From NCBI RefSeq assembly GCF_007035645.1, contig NZ_AP019632.1, forward strand, positions 2,046,001 through 2,110,000: a stretch of 64,000 nucleotides of DNA. Reading direction: 5' to 3'. The DNA is from Enterobacter asburiae (GTDB lineage: Bacteria; Pseudomonadota; Gammaproteobacteria; Enterobacterales; Enterobacteriaceae). The notes below the pieces were generated by a model, which saw only the letters and a program-made list of their open reading frames with translations, did not search any database and had not been told where the DNA came from. Positions 1-6,813 of the stretch are shown one piece after another (within the stretch, counting starts at the first letter, position 1; every line of letters starts with the position of its first letter). Position numbers and translations under genes: made by a program.

Positions 1-1418
1 CAGAGGCGCACTACGTCGTACGGAACATGAATGTTATTCTTAAAGAAGCTCGCCATGCGACTGAGATGGCAATGCAACTTGCCGAGAATGAGTGTGATGC
101 TGAAGGGCAATATCGGCTGGGCACCGAGGCGGCATTACAGCCTCACCTGAGAACGATCGTTATTCTGAAAAATGATGCGGTCTGGTGCTCCTCGTTACCG
201 GGAAACCGCGTATTGTTGGTCAACAGCTCAGTGCTGCCTGAGTCATCATTGCTCCTCGTCCCTTCGGCCAGTACCGTCAACGGTCTTCCGGTTCTCTTGT
301 ATCAGACAATTCACGCCGGAAGCCGGATCATCGTTAGCATCAGCGATAGCCATATCCGGGATGCGCTGGATATGCCATTAAATGGCGTTGAATATTCCCT
401 GAGAGTAGGCAATACCCTTTTAAGCCTGACAGGTGATGTGACGGCGGCAGACCATACGAAGAAAGAGATATTAACGGTAAAAGCCTCTGGTTATCCTTTC
501 TCGGTACAATTCAACTCTCCACCTCTTTTTAGTCTTAAGAGATTATTCAATCGAGCCGGAGGCGTGGTGTTATTCCTGCTGATAATATCGTCTCTCTCTG
601 CTTATATTCTTCAACGCTATATTTCTAAGGATGTTTCACCCGAAGAGTCACTGCGCATCGCCATTTACAGAAATGAAATTATTCCGTATTACCAACCCGT
701 CGTGAGCGGCAAAGAGGGAACCTTGCGGGGTGTGGAAGTGCTGGCCAGATGGAAACATCCACAATCAGGGTTTATTTCTCCTGCATCCTTCATTCCTCTT
801 GCGGAGAAATCCGGTTTAATTATTCCTTTGACTCAGAGCTTAATGAGGCAGGTTGCAATACACATGAATGCTATTGCGACATTGCTGCCGGAAGGGTTTC
901 ACGTAGGGATTAACTTCAGCGCTTCTCATATCGTTGCGCCCACCTTTGTTGAAGAGTGTCTCCACTACAAGCGCAGCTTCACTCAACAGGATCTCAACCT
1001 CGTCGTTGAGGTGACGGAGCGTGAACCGCTCGACATTGATGAACAACTCGTTAATACATTGAATGAGCTACATAATAACGGATTTGCCATTGCGCTGGAT
1101 GACTTTGGTACGGGTTATTCCGGCCTGTCCTATCTGCAGGATCTGCACATTGACTACATTAAAATCGACCAGAGCTTTGTTGCCAGGGTTAACGCGAATG
1201 AGGACTCAACCCTAATCCTTGATTCGGTACTGGAGTTGGCCAAAAAACTCTCAATTAGCATCGTGGCGGAAGGCGTTGAAACTGAAGAGCAGCTCGATTA
1301 CCTCACACGCAATCATATCCGGTTTTTACAGGGGTATTTCTTTTACAAACCTCTTCCTTTCAAGGAACTGGTCAAAGTTCTCTTGTCGAAGCCAAAAGTT
1401 AAGGTCAGGGTGGAATAA
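1..1418 (+). CDS. CSS-motif EAL-domain c-di-GMP phosphodiesterase (5' end outside window)
   Basis: The reading frame is open from base 3 with no stop before the ATG at 27, so the gene begins upstream and its first membrane helix is missing. The visible part starts inside a periplasmic sensor domain with the CSS motif (WCSSLPG), followed by one membrane helix (about residues 175-195 counted from the ATG at 27) and a C-terminal EAL domain. The catalytic set looks complete: EVLARW (the ExL signature), VEVTERE, LDDFGTGYSGLSYL, DYIKIDQSF and AEGVETEEQL. The protein should therefore hydrolyse c-di-GMP to pGpG on the cytoplasmic face. In this family the periplasmic Cys is redox-controlled through Dsb proteins (family knowledge). 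No GGDEF domain is present. The substrate class is secure; the target process (motility or biofilm) cannot be told. Confidence 0.9.
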   Translation, partial: EAHYVVRNMNVILKEARHATEMAMQLAENECDAEGQYRLGTEAALQPHLRTIVILKNDAVWCSSLPGNRVLLVNSSVLPESSLLLVPSASTVNGLPVLLYQTIHAGSRIIVSISDSHIRDALDMPLNGVEYSLRVGNTLLSLTGDVTAADHTKKEILTVKASGYPFSVQFNSPPLFSLKRLFNRAGGVVLFLLIISSLSAYILQRYISKDVSPEESLRIAIYRNEIIPYYQPVVSGKEGTLRGVEVLARWKHPQSGFISPASFIPLAEKSGLIIPLTQSLMRQVAIHMNAIATLLPEGFHVGINFSASHIVAPTFVEECLHYKRSFTQQDLNLVVEVTEREPLDIDEQLVNTLNELHNNGFAIALDDFGTGYSGLSYLQDLHIDYIKIDQSFVARVNANEDSTLILDSVLELAKKLSISIVAEGVETEEQLDYLTRNHIRFLQGYFFYKPLPFKELVKVLLSKPKVKVRVE

Positions 1419-1440
1419 TCTTTATTCGGTTGTTTCTGAG

Positions 1441-1468
1441 AAAATAAAAAGGGGGGACATCATCCCCC
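1441..1468 (-). terminator. Hairpin with U-tract only on the minus strand
   Basis: GGGGGA (1452-1457) pairs with TCCCCC (1463-1468) over a 5-nt loop. Read leftward it is followed by a T-rich run (complement of the A-rich bases 1441-1450), so it has intrinsic-terminator form on the minus strand only. No minus-strand gene lies to its right nearby; it may block antisense transcription into the EAL gene. Confidence 0.35.
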
Positions 1469-1869
1469 AAAAATGCAGACCGTTATTGCTTTAACCACGG
1501 TAATATTTTGTTATGCATTGACCGGATGGTCAAATTAATTGTTTTCAACATTGTTTTGGGTGTTCTTAAATGAATGGATGGCTTTAAATATTAGCTGGCT
1601 AACGTTTAATTTGACTTTAATCAATATTGTCGCACCCTCTTTAGATTGATGGGGGTAATGATTATTGTTTTGTTAAAACAATGCTCTTACGCTGTGTTTT
1701 CGACGTAAGTTGTTTCAGGTTAATTTTTTAAGAAAAAAATGCTAGCGGTCAACGCATAATGAAATAATGCTTACTTATTACCGCAGTTTAAATGTTAACC
1801 AGTAAAGGCCCGGGGCGCAGTTTGCATTTTAGAATAGCCGTCTCACTCTGAGATTTTCGTCAGTTAACG

Positions 1870-1875
1870 TATAAT
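1870..1875 (+). promoter_or_regulatory. -10 element of the DUF1294 gene
   Basis: A perfect TATAAT lies 28 bases before the GTG at 1903. No good -35 is visible at 17 bp. Predicted start of transcription is near 1882, giving a short leader. Confidence 0.4.
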
Positions 1876-1902
1876 GCGTCATCCAAAACTGCTAAACACC
1901 CC

Positions 1903-2259
1903 GTGGCTCGTGCTATGACCCTTAATCGCTTTTGTTATTTACTCCTGATTATCGCTGCGATCGGCAGCCTTCTTGCTACCCATTCTCTGGTCATGTGGTT
2001 TCTGGCGATCAACGTGATGACGTTGTTCATGTATGGCGCCGATAAAATGGCGGCGCGGAAGGGGATGCGCAGGGTTCCGGAAGCGACATTGCTGGTATTT
2101 GGCGTGACAGGTGGCTGGCCTGGCGCCATTGTCGGCCAACAACTCTTTCGCCATAAAACCCAAAAGCAGCCCTTCAAAAGCTACTTTTTCATCAGCGTCG
2201 TCGTCAGCATCGCCATGATGGCGGCCGTTTATCATTTTTCTTCTTATTCTCTTTTATGA
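1903..2259 (+). CDS. DUF1294 family inner-membrane protein
   Basis: A 118-residue protein with three or four hydrophobic segments: about residues 9-25, 27-45, 78-95 and the C-terminal 20. Between them are the family-typical charged stretch YGADKMAARKGMRRVPE and the glycine-rich FGVTGGWPGAIVGQQLFRHKT. This pattern fits the DUF1294 family of small membrane proteins; the function is unknown. The first possible start is GTG at 1903, and ATG at 1915 is an alternative. Neither has a clear ribosome binding site, but both fall shortly after the TATAAT at 1870. The gene stands alone. Confidence 0.75.
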   Translation: MARAMTLNRFCYLLLIIAAIGSLLATHSLVMWFLAINVMTLFMYGADKMAARKGMRRVPEATLLVFGVTGGWPGAIVGQQLFRHKTQKQPFKSYFFISVVVSIAMMAAVYHFSSYSLL

Positions 2260-2262
2260 GCG

Positions 2263-2320
2263 TTGGCAGGGACTGCTGACGGTAAGGCATATCTTTAATT
2301 TACTCCTCCGTCACTGCCAA
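2263..2320. other. Bulged inverted repeat after the DUF1294 gene
   Basis: TTGGCAG (2263-2269) and TGACGG (2277-2282) can pair with CCGTCA (2308-2313) and CTGCCAA (2314-2320). This gives 13 base pairs with one 7-nt bulge and a 25-nt loop. There is no T-run after it, so it is not a standard terminator. It may stabilise the 3' end or act in the leader of the next gene. Confidence 0.4.
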
Positions 2321-2402
2321 TAGTAGTAGGACTATTCTTAAGTGGTTGCTGTTTTTTGCACAATCTGAATAATACGTGCAACAACACGGACGACAACATC
2401 CC

Positions 2403-2852
2403 ATGAAAATAGAATCTCTTATTCTGGCAGTGCTGGTGCTCTTTTCTGCGCCTTCCTGGTCTGCTTTTCAGGAGCGGGAATATAATACCTGGTATATAAA
2501 AAATGCGGTTCTTTATGATATGACACAGACCTCGGAAGGTTTCCCGGTCATGGTGAGTGTCTCCCAGCCAGGAAGAAAATCCGCTAATTTACTGGTGTCC
2601 TATATTACTGAAGGCCGTTGCGGTGAGAAAAACCTGCCGCTAAATGTGAATGGTAAAGTACTGCCCGCCAAATATTATTGTGTTCAGGTAGGACAAAACA
2701 GAATTGAACATTTTTCAGTGGTTGATGCGGACAGCGTCAATAGCATGGTGACGCATTTAAAATCCGATTTCACGATCCTCCTGCAAAACGATATCAAGAT
2801 TTGGGCTGCAAACATCAAAACGCCAAAGTTTGGACTGACGCCGAGATTTTAA
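2403..2852 (+). CDS. Secreted/periplasmic protein of unknown function
   Basis: From the ATG at 2403 the product is 149 residues and begins with a clear Sec signal peptide: Lys near the start, a hydrophobic core, then SAPSWSA with cleavage probably before FQERE. An upstream GTG at 2376 would add nine polar residues in front and is less likely. The mature part is about 128 residues, has two Cys (in GRCGEKN and YYCVQ) that could form a disulfide, and shows no motif I recognise. It may be a periplasmic beta-rich protein. It is transcribed alone, between the DUF1294 gene and the methyltransferase. Confidence 0.65.
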   Translation: MKIESLILAVLVLFSAPSWSAFQEREYNTWYIKNAVLYDMTQTSEGFPVMVSVSQPGRKSANLLVSYITEGRCGEKNLPLNVNGKVLPAKYYCVQVGQNRIEHFSVVDADSVNSMVTHLKSDFTILLQNDIKIWAANIKTPKFGLTPRF

Positions 2853-3110
2853 ATATGAAATGTCATTTCTCATGGCAGGCATTTTTCTCATCAAAGCAAT
2901 TATTTACACAATAATAGTGTCACTATGTTACTAATCAAAATAAAGAGTAAGTGGCCCTGTTTTTTTACATATTTAAAGAGATTGTATGCTAAACGGTACG
3001 AAACCGCATAAATAATCCTTTCTGAAATTATGGATAAAGCTCACTACCAGACTTACGCTTGCTAGCGAATTTAAGTTGTTCAGCGCATCTTTACTGGTAA
3101 GGAGCAGAAA

Positions 3111-4142
3111 ATGTCACAACGTAATAGTCTGGATTTGCTAAGCCGTAAAGAAGGAATGTGTTTGTTAGAGCAAAGCATGGGTTTTGTCTGGCAGGCAGCA
3201 CTTCGGGCTGTCGCGATATTAGGCGTTGCAGATCTTCTGGTTGAAGGAAAGAAATCCGTTAAGCAGCTGGCGAAGGAGCTTAATGTCGATGGCGACTATC
3301 TTCATCGAATCATGCGCTTATTGTCTTCGCGTGGGGTGTTCAACGAATTATCCGAAACGGAATACGGTCTTAGCCATTCAGCTCAATTCCTGCGTTCCGA
3401 TCATGAATTTTCCTTACGGGCGGCAGTTCTTATGTTGACAGACCAAACATTCTGGCAGCCAGCGGCTAGAATGGATGAAATATTACAAGGCAAACCTGTT
3501 TTTAATTCATTGTTTGGCAAGCCTTTTTACGATTACTGGCAGCATGATGACACGGTGACGGGAAGCAACATTTTTCATGCTGGTATGGCCTCTATGTCAT
3601 CCGTAGAAAATGAAACTATTACTGGTAGCTATTCATTCCCTGAAAACGCTGTCGTTGCCGATATCGCCGGTGGGCTGGGTAATTTATTGCTGGCAATTTT
3701 ACGTCGAAATCCGACCTTGACAGGGATCTTGTTTGATCAAAAAGACGTGCTTGAGCGGAACAGACTTTCACTATTGAATGATAATCGCCGATGGAAGACC
3801 GTAGAGGGCAGCTTTTTTGAAGCCTGTCCTGCAGCGGACATTTTTTTACTTAAATATATTTTGATGGACTGGCCTGATGAGAAGGCGATTCAGATACTTC
3901 AGTGCTGCAGAAATGCAATGAAAGATAACTCCCGATTATTAATTTTTGAACCGCTTATTAAAAAAGAAAATAATCAGCAGGGACGATTTGAAATTGACCT
4001 TCTTCTGTTAACAAGCTTTGATGGCGGGCGGGCAAGAACAGAGCCTGAGTATCAGGTCTTGTTTGAACAGACCAATTTGAAGCTGAACAAAATAATAGAT
4101 ACCGGTTCCTATCTGTCGATTTTAGAAGTCATACCTGTCTGA
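3111..4142 (+). CDS. SAM-dependent O-methyltransferase (acetylserotonin/caffeate OMT-like)
   Basis: 343 residues with the two-part layout of plant-type O-methyltransferases. The N-terminal winged-helix dimerisation domain (about 1-110) contains KQLAKELNVDGDYLHRIMRLL. The C-terminal Rossmann domain has the SAM motif VADIAGGLGNLLLAILRR (about 183-200) and the acidic LFDQKDV. At the position where the family has L-K-x-I-L-H-D-W, with His as general base, this protein reads LKYILMDWPDE, so the His is replaced by Met. It may use another base or a different acceptor. A good ribosome site (AAGGAG, 3099-3104) precedes the ATG. No biosynthetic neighbours suggest the substrate; the following small gene and GFA gene may be cotranscribed. 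Confidence 0.8.
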   Translation: MSQRNSLDLLSRKEGMCLLEQSMGFVWQAALRAVAILGVADLLVEGKKSVKQLAKELNVDGDYLHRIMRLLSSRGVFNELSETEYGLSHSAQFLRSDHEFSLRAAVLMLTDQTFWQPAARMDEILQGKPVFNSLFGKPFYDYWQHDDTVTGSNIFHAGMASMSSVENETITGSYSFPENAVVADIAGGLGNLLLAILRRNPTLTGILFDQKDVLERNRLSLLNDNRRWKTVEGSFFEACPAADIFLLKYILMDWPDEKAIQILQCCRNAMKDNSRLLIFEPLIKKENNQQGRFEIDLLLLTSFDGGRARTEPEYQVLFEQTNLKLNKIIDTGSYLSILEVIPV

Positions 4143-4207
4143 ACTTGTCCGTCATTCCGTTTTACCGTATTCCTGCTAAGCTTGTTGGTTGGACCAGGAG
4201 CGTAAGC

Positions 4208-4405
4208 ATGATGAACAAAGATGAACAAACCGGATTAGTGGGGCTGGCGATTGGGGCCGCCGTTATTGGGCTAGTTTCAGCGCAGAAACCGATCCATCGC
4301 AACAGCATTGTTGATGAACTGGTCAGGCTCGGCAGGAAAAAAGGCGATGGCGTAGAAGATGAGGTTTTCGTTAAGGCTGCCGAGCTGGTGAGAAAAGGGG
4401 TATAG
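4208..4405 (+). CDS. Small protein of unknown function (65 aa)
   Basis: The start is placed at the ATG at 4208 (or 4211) because AGGAG lies at 4196-4200; the longer frame from 4145 lacks a ribosome site. The product has a polar start, a short hydrophobic stretch (VGLAIGAAVIGLVSA) and a charged C-terminal half rich in Lys/Glu. I do not recognise it. It ends three bases before the next gene, so the two are probably translated from one message. Confidence 0.55.
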   Translation: MMNKDEQTGLVGLAIGAAVIGLVSAQKPIHRNSIVDELVRLGRKKGDGVEDEVFVKAAELVRKGV

Positions 4406-4408
4406 CCC

Positions 4409-4831
4409 ATGGCTGAAAGACGAAACGCGAAGTGCCATTGCGGCGCGGTGGCGTTCACCGTTGAGCTCACTGATGGTCTGAATACCGCGCGGCGCTGCAG
4501 CTGTTCCTTTTGTCGTATGCGGGGCGCTGTCGTCGTCTCTGCGCCGCTGTCAGGCATTAAGGTGACCAAAGGTGAAGATAAGCTCACCGAGTACCGCTTT
4601 AACACGGGAACGGCACGGCATTTCTTCTGCTCGGTATGCGGGATCTACACGTTCCATCAGCGGCGTTCTAACCCAAACGAATATGGCGTTAATGTCGCCT
4701 GTTTTGAAAACGTTTCACCTTTTGATTTTCCAGAGGTGAAGGTGATGGACGGCGTTAACCATCCCATGGATGGGGATAGTGGGGTATTTGGATATCTCTC
4801 TTTTCGCGAGAAAGGGGAAGAGCAGGCATGA
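4409..4831 (+). CDS. GFA (CENP-V/GFA fold) zinc-binding protein
   Basis: 140 residues matching the glutathione-dependent formaldehyde-activating enzyme family. The zinc ligands appear in order as KCHCGAV near the N-terminus, CSCSFCRMRG at about 31-40, and FCSVCGIYTFH at about 72-82. Family members bind structural and catalytic zinc; most are annotated only by fold, and GSH-formaldehyde chemistry is not established for this group. Neighbouring genes do not include formaldehyde dehydrogenase, so the role is left open. The start at 4409 follows the small gene after three bases. Confidence 0.8.
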   Translation: MAERRNAKCHCGAVAFTVELTDGLNTARRCSCSFCRMRGAVVVSAPLSGIKVTKGEDKLTEYRFNTGTARHFFCSVCGIYTFHQRRSNPNEYGVNVACFENVSPFDFPEVKVMDGVNHPMDGDSGVFGYLSFREKGEEQA

Positions 4832-4899
4832 TTGCCGCCTGGCCACTCTTTTACTCCTCCGGCTATAGTTGGCAGTGGGTAACTGAAACAGGAGAAACT

Positions 4900-4977
4900 A
4901 TGCTCTGTGTTGAAAAAGACGATCCGCGTGAGGCCCCTGAATCAGGTGATAAAAAGCCTCAACCTGTGAAAAAATAA
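4900..4977 (+). CDS. Very small protein (25 aa), polar and Lys/Pro-rich
   Basis: ATG at 4900 is preceded by AGGAGA (4890-4895) at good spacing. The frame gives 25 residues beginning MLCVEKDDPRE, ending PQPVKK, and stops 20 bases before a strong intrinsic terminator (4998-5023). Ribosome site, compact frame and terminator together make a believable mini-gene. No membrane segment. I do not recognise the sequence and assign no function. Confidence 0.5.
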   Translation: MLCVEKDDPREAPESGDKKPQPVKK

Positions 4978-4997
4978 CGCGACATACGCGTTTACCC

Positions 4998-5023
4998 GCC
5001 ACCGGCACCGCTGGTGGCTTTTT
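4998..5023 (+). terminator. Intrinsic terminator of the 25-aa gene
   Basis: GCCACC (4998-5003) pairs with GGTGGC (5013-5018) and is followed directly by TTTTT (5019-5023). Confidence 0.75.
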
Positions 5024-5040
5024 ATTTCCAGGGACAATAG

Positions 5041-5166
5041 TTAACTGCCATCCAGATGGTTTAATAGCGCCCCGAGATGCCCGACGATATCACCAAAATC
5101 AAAAATTAACGCCATCCACAGCAATGCTAAAAGGGTAAGTAAGGCAAGGGATACACGACCAAACAA
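5041..5166 (-). CDS. Small single-pass membrane protein (41 aa, TTG start)
   Basis: On the minus strand a TTG codon at 5166 is preceded by TAAGGA (complement of 5175-5180) at about 8 bases. The frame runs 41 codons to a TAA at 5041. The product starts MFGRVSLALLTLL, has a continuous hydrophobic helix at about residues 5-24, and ends with an amphipathic tail (GALLNHLDGS). This is the usual look of enterobacterial small membrane proteins. The TTG start and the lack of an ATG make it less certain. It lies between the 25-aa gene's terminator and the ompN terminator. Confidence 0.5.
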   Translation of the reverse strand: MFGRVSLALLTLLALLWMALIFDFGDIVGHLGALLNHLDGS

Positions 5167-5273
5167 CGCTGTTATCCTTAGTGAAGAAAGGGCTATCACC
5201 GCAGTTTAACCAGCTTACTTTCAACTTTCCCTCAACCAACCCCTTTCTTAAACTGTCTTATGTGACGAACTTC

Positions 5274-5308
5274 AAAAAACAAGCGAGCCCGCATGATTAT
5301 GCGGGCTC
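5274..5308 (-). terminator. Intrinsic terminator of ompN
   Basis: A perfect 10-bp stem (GAGCCCGCAT, 5285-5294, with ATGCGGGCTC, 5299-5308) and a 4-nt loop, followed on the minus strand by a T-run (A's at 5274-5279). It sits just past the ompN stop. Confidence 0.9.
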
Positions 5309-5314
5309 TGACAA

Positions 5315-6424
5315 TCAGAACTGGTAAACCAGGCCTAACGCTACAACATCATCGGTGCTGATGCCGTTGTCTTTGTAGAAGTTGTCATCTTCATCCAGCA
5401 GGTTGATTTTGTAATCAACGTAGGTGGACATGTTTTTGTTGAAGTAATAGGTGACCCCTACGTCAGCGTATTTAACCAGATCCTGGTCGCCCTGGCCGTT
5501 GCCCAGATCCTTACCTTTCGACTGCAGGTAGGAAAGGGACGGACGCAGGCCGAAGTCGAACTGGTACTGCGCGGTCACTTCGAAGTTCTGGGTTTTGTTC
5601 GCCACGGCGTCGGTATTATCACCATATGGGGTCATATTGCGGGTTTCAGAATACATTGCCGCCAGATAGATGTTATTGGCGTCATACTTCAGGCCCGCCG
5701 TCCAGGCATCCGCTTTGTCTCCACCCGCAGTGGTATTCATGACCTGCTCGTTGGTGCGGTCAGAAGAGGTATACGCGGCACCCGCTGTAATCCCCATGCC
5801 GAAGTCATAGGTTGTGGAGATACCGAAGCCGTCACCGTTCTCGTGACGCGTGTCGCGACCGTTGTTGGTACCTTCCTGGTTGTTGCTGGCGTCTTCATTT
5901 TTGCCCTGATACTGCAGCGCAAAGTTCAGGCCCTGCACCAGACCGTAGAAGTCGGTGTTACGGTAGGTTGCCACGCCGTTTGCGCGGCCGGTCATGAAGT
6001 TGTCGGCTTTGGTGTAGGAGTCGCCACCGAACTCAGGCAGCATATCGGTCCAGCCTTCCACGTCGTACAGGACACCGTAGTTACGACCGTAATCGAAGGA
6101 GCCGTAGTCACCCACTTTTACACCGGCGAAGGCCAGACGCGTCCAGGACTGATTATCAGACCCTTCCGTGTTATTGGCCTGAATGTTGTATTCCCACTGC
6201 GCATAGCCGGTCATCGTGTTGTTGATCTGCGTTTCACCCTTGAAACCCAGACGCATATAGGTTTGATCGCCGTCAGCACCTTTGTTATCGGAAAAGTAGT
6301 GCAGACCATCTACTTTTCCGTACAGATCTAATTTGTTACCGTCTTTATTATAAATTTCTGCTGCTTGAGCAGAACCAGCTATTAACAGAGCCGGAATCAT
6401 CAGAGCCAGTACTTTTCTTTGCAT
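5315..6424 (-). CDS. ompN: Outer-membrane general porin OmpN
   Basis: 369 residues: signal peptide ([17 protein letters not shown] then SAQA, cleavage before AEIYNKDG), then a 16-strand trimeric porin barrel ending in Phe (ALGLVYQF), the signal for BAM assembly. The constriction loop L3 is seen as [19 protein letters not shown]. Sequence alone would fit OmpC/OmpF/OmpN. The OmpN name comes from its place directly downstream of nifJ, with micC on the opposite strand between them, as in E. coli. It forms a diffusion channel for small polar solutes; OmpN is normally poorly expressed. It ends at a strong terminator (5274-5308). Confidence 0.88.
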   Translation of the reverse strand: MQRKVLALMIPALLIAGSAQAAEIYNKDGNKLDLYGKVDGLHYFSDNKGADGDQTYMRLGFKGETQINNTMTGYAQWEYNIQANNTEGSDNQSWTRLAFAGVKVGDYGSFDYGRNYGVLYDVEGWTDMLPEFGGDSYTKADNFMTGRANGVATYRNTDFYGLVQGLNFALQYQGKNEDASNNQEGTNNGRDTRHENGDGFGISTTYDFGMGITAGAAYTSSDRTNEQVMNTTAGGDKADAWTAGLKYDANNIYLAAMYSETRNMTPYGDNTDAVANKTQNFEVTAQYQFDFGLRPSLSYLQSKGKDLGNGQGDQDLVKYADVGVTYYFNKNMSTYVDYKINLLDEDDNFYKDNGISTDDVVALGLVYQF

Positions 6425-6648
6425 TGTGATATTCCTTTGCAGTTGTTTTTATTTAATTACCTGTTGAACTTTCAGAATGAGAAAGTTGTCTCATGCTAAA
6501 TCACTCCCGTGTAAGAGTAATAAAATATAATTGTTACGAACTAAGTAAAATCTAAACCGAATAAATCGGTAGAAATGATCATTGGTTTGATGAATGATTT
6601 AAAAGTAACTATATTAAATTGAAATTATTAATCAGGCGTTAATTAAGG

Positions 6649-6654
6649 TAATCT
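6649..6654 (+). promoter_or_regulatory. -10 element of micC
   Basis: TAATCT lies seven bases upstream of the predicted RNA start at 6662. A weak -35 (TATTAA, 6626-6631) is possible at 17 bp. Confidence 0.4.
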
Positions 6655-6661
6655 GGCCGGC

Positions 6662-6776
6662 GTTATATGCCTGTAAGATGATTCATCCATAATTAACATG
6701 AATGCTATTAAGGAAACTAAATAGATATTCAATGATTATCTGGATTCGCCCGGTGTGAATACGCCGGGCTTTTTTT
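6662..6776 (+). ncRNA. micC: MicC small regulatory RNA
   Basis: A 115-nt stretch on the plus strand, divergent from ompN, in the same place as MicC in E. coli. It begins GTTATATGCC, the same as the start of E. coli MicC as I recall it; this 5' segment pairs with the ompC leader. It ends with a GC hairpin and a run of seven T's, as Hfq-dependent sRNAs do. The middle part has diverged. MicC blocks ompC translation in E. coli and lowers ompD in Salmonella (established knowledge). No reading frame with a ribosome site is present inside it. Confidence 0.8.
6748..6776 (+). terminator. Rho-independent terminator of MicC
   Basis: GCCCGG (6748-6753) pairs with CCGGGC (6764-6769), then T's 6770-6776. 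It forms the 3' end and probable Hfq-binding tail of the sRNA. Confidence 0.85.
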
Positions 6777-6780
6777 ATGG

Positions 6781-6807
6781 AAAAAAAATGCCCGGACAAG
6801 CCGGGCA
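6781..6807 (-). terminator. Intrinsic terminator of nifJ
   Basis: Read leftward, TGCCCGG pairs with CCGGGCA around a short loop and is followed by eight T's (A's 6781-6788). It lies four bases from the MicC terminator, so the two transcripts converge and stop back to back. Confidence 0.85.
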
Positions 6808-6813
6808 GGGGAA

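Larger units (their letters stand above)
1419..1902. other. AT-rich intergenic region, 484 bp
   Basis: No convincing gene is seen. It holds a G/C hairpin near 1452-1468 (listed separately) and a perfect TATAAT at 1870-1875 just before the next gene. The rest is AT-rich and probably regulatory. Confidence 0.5.

Noticed and set aside
5315..6424. Calling the porin OmpC or OmpF
   Set aside because: The sequence alone fits, but the position beside nifJ and micC is that of ompN.
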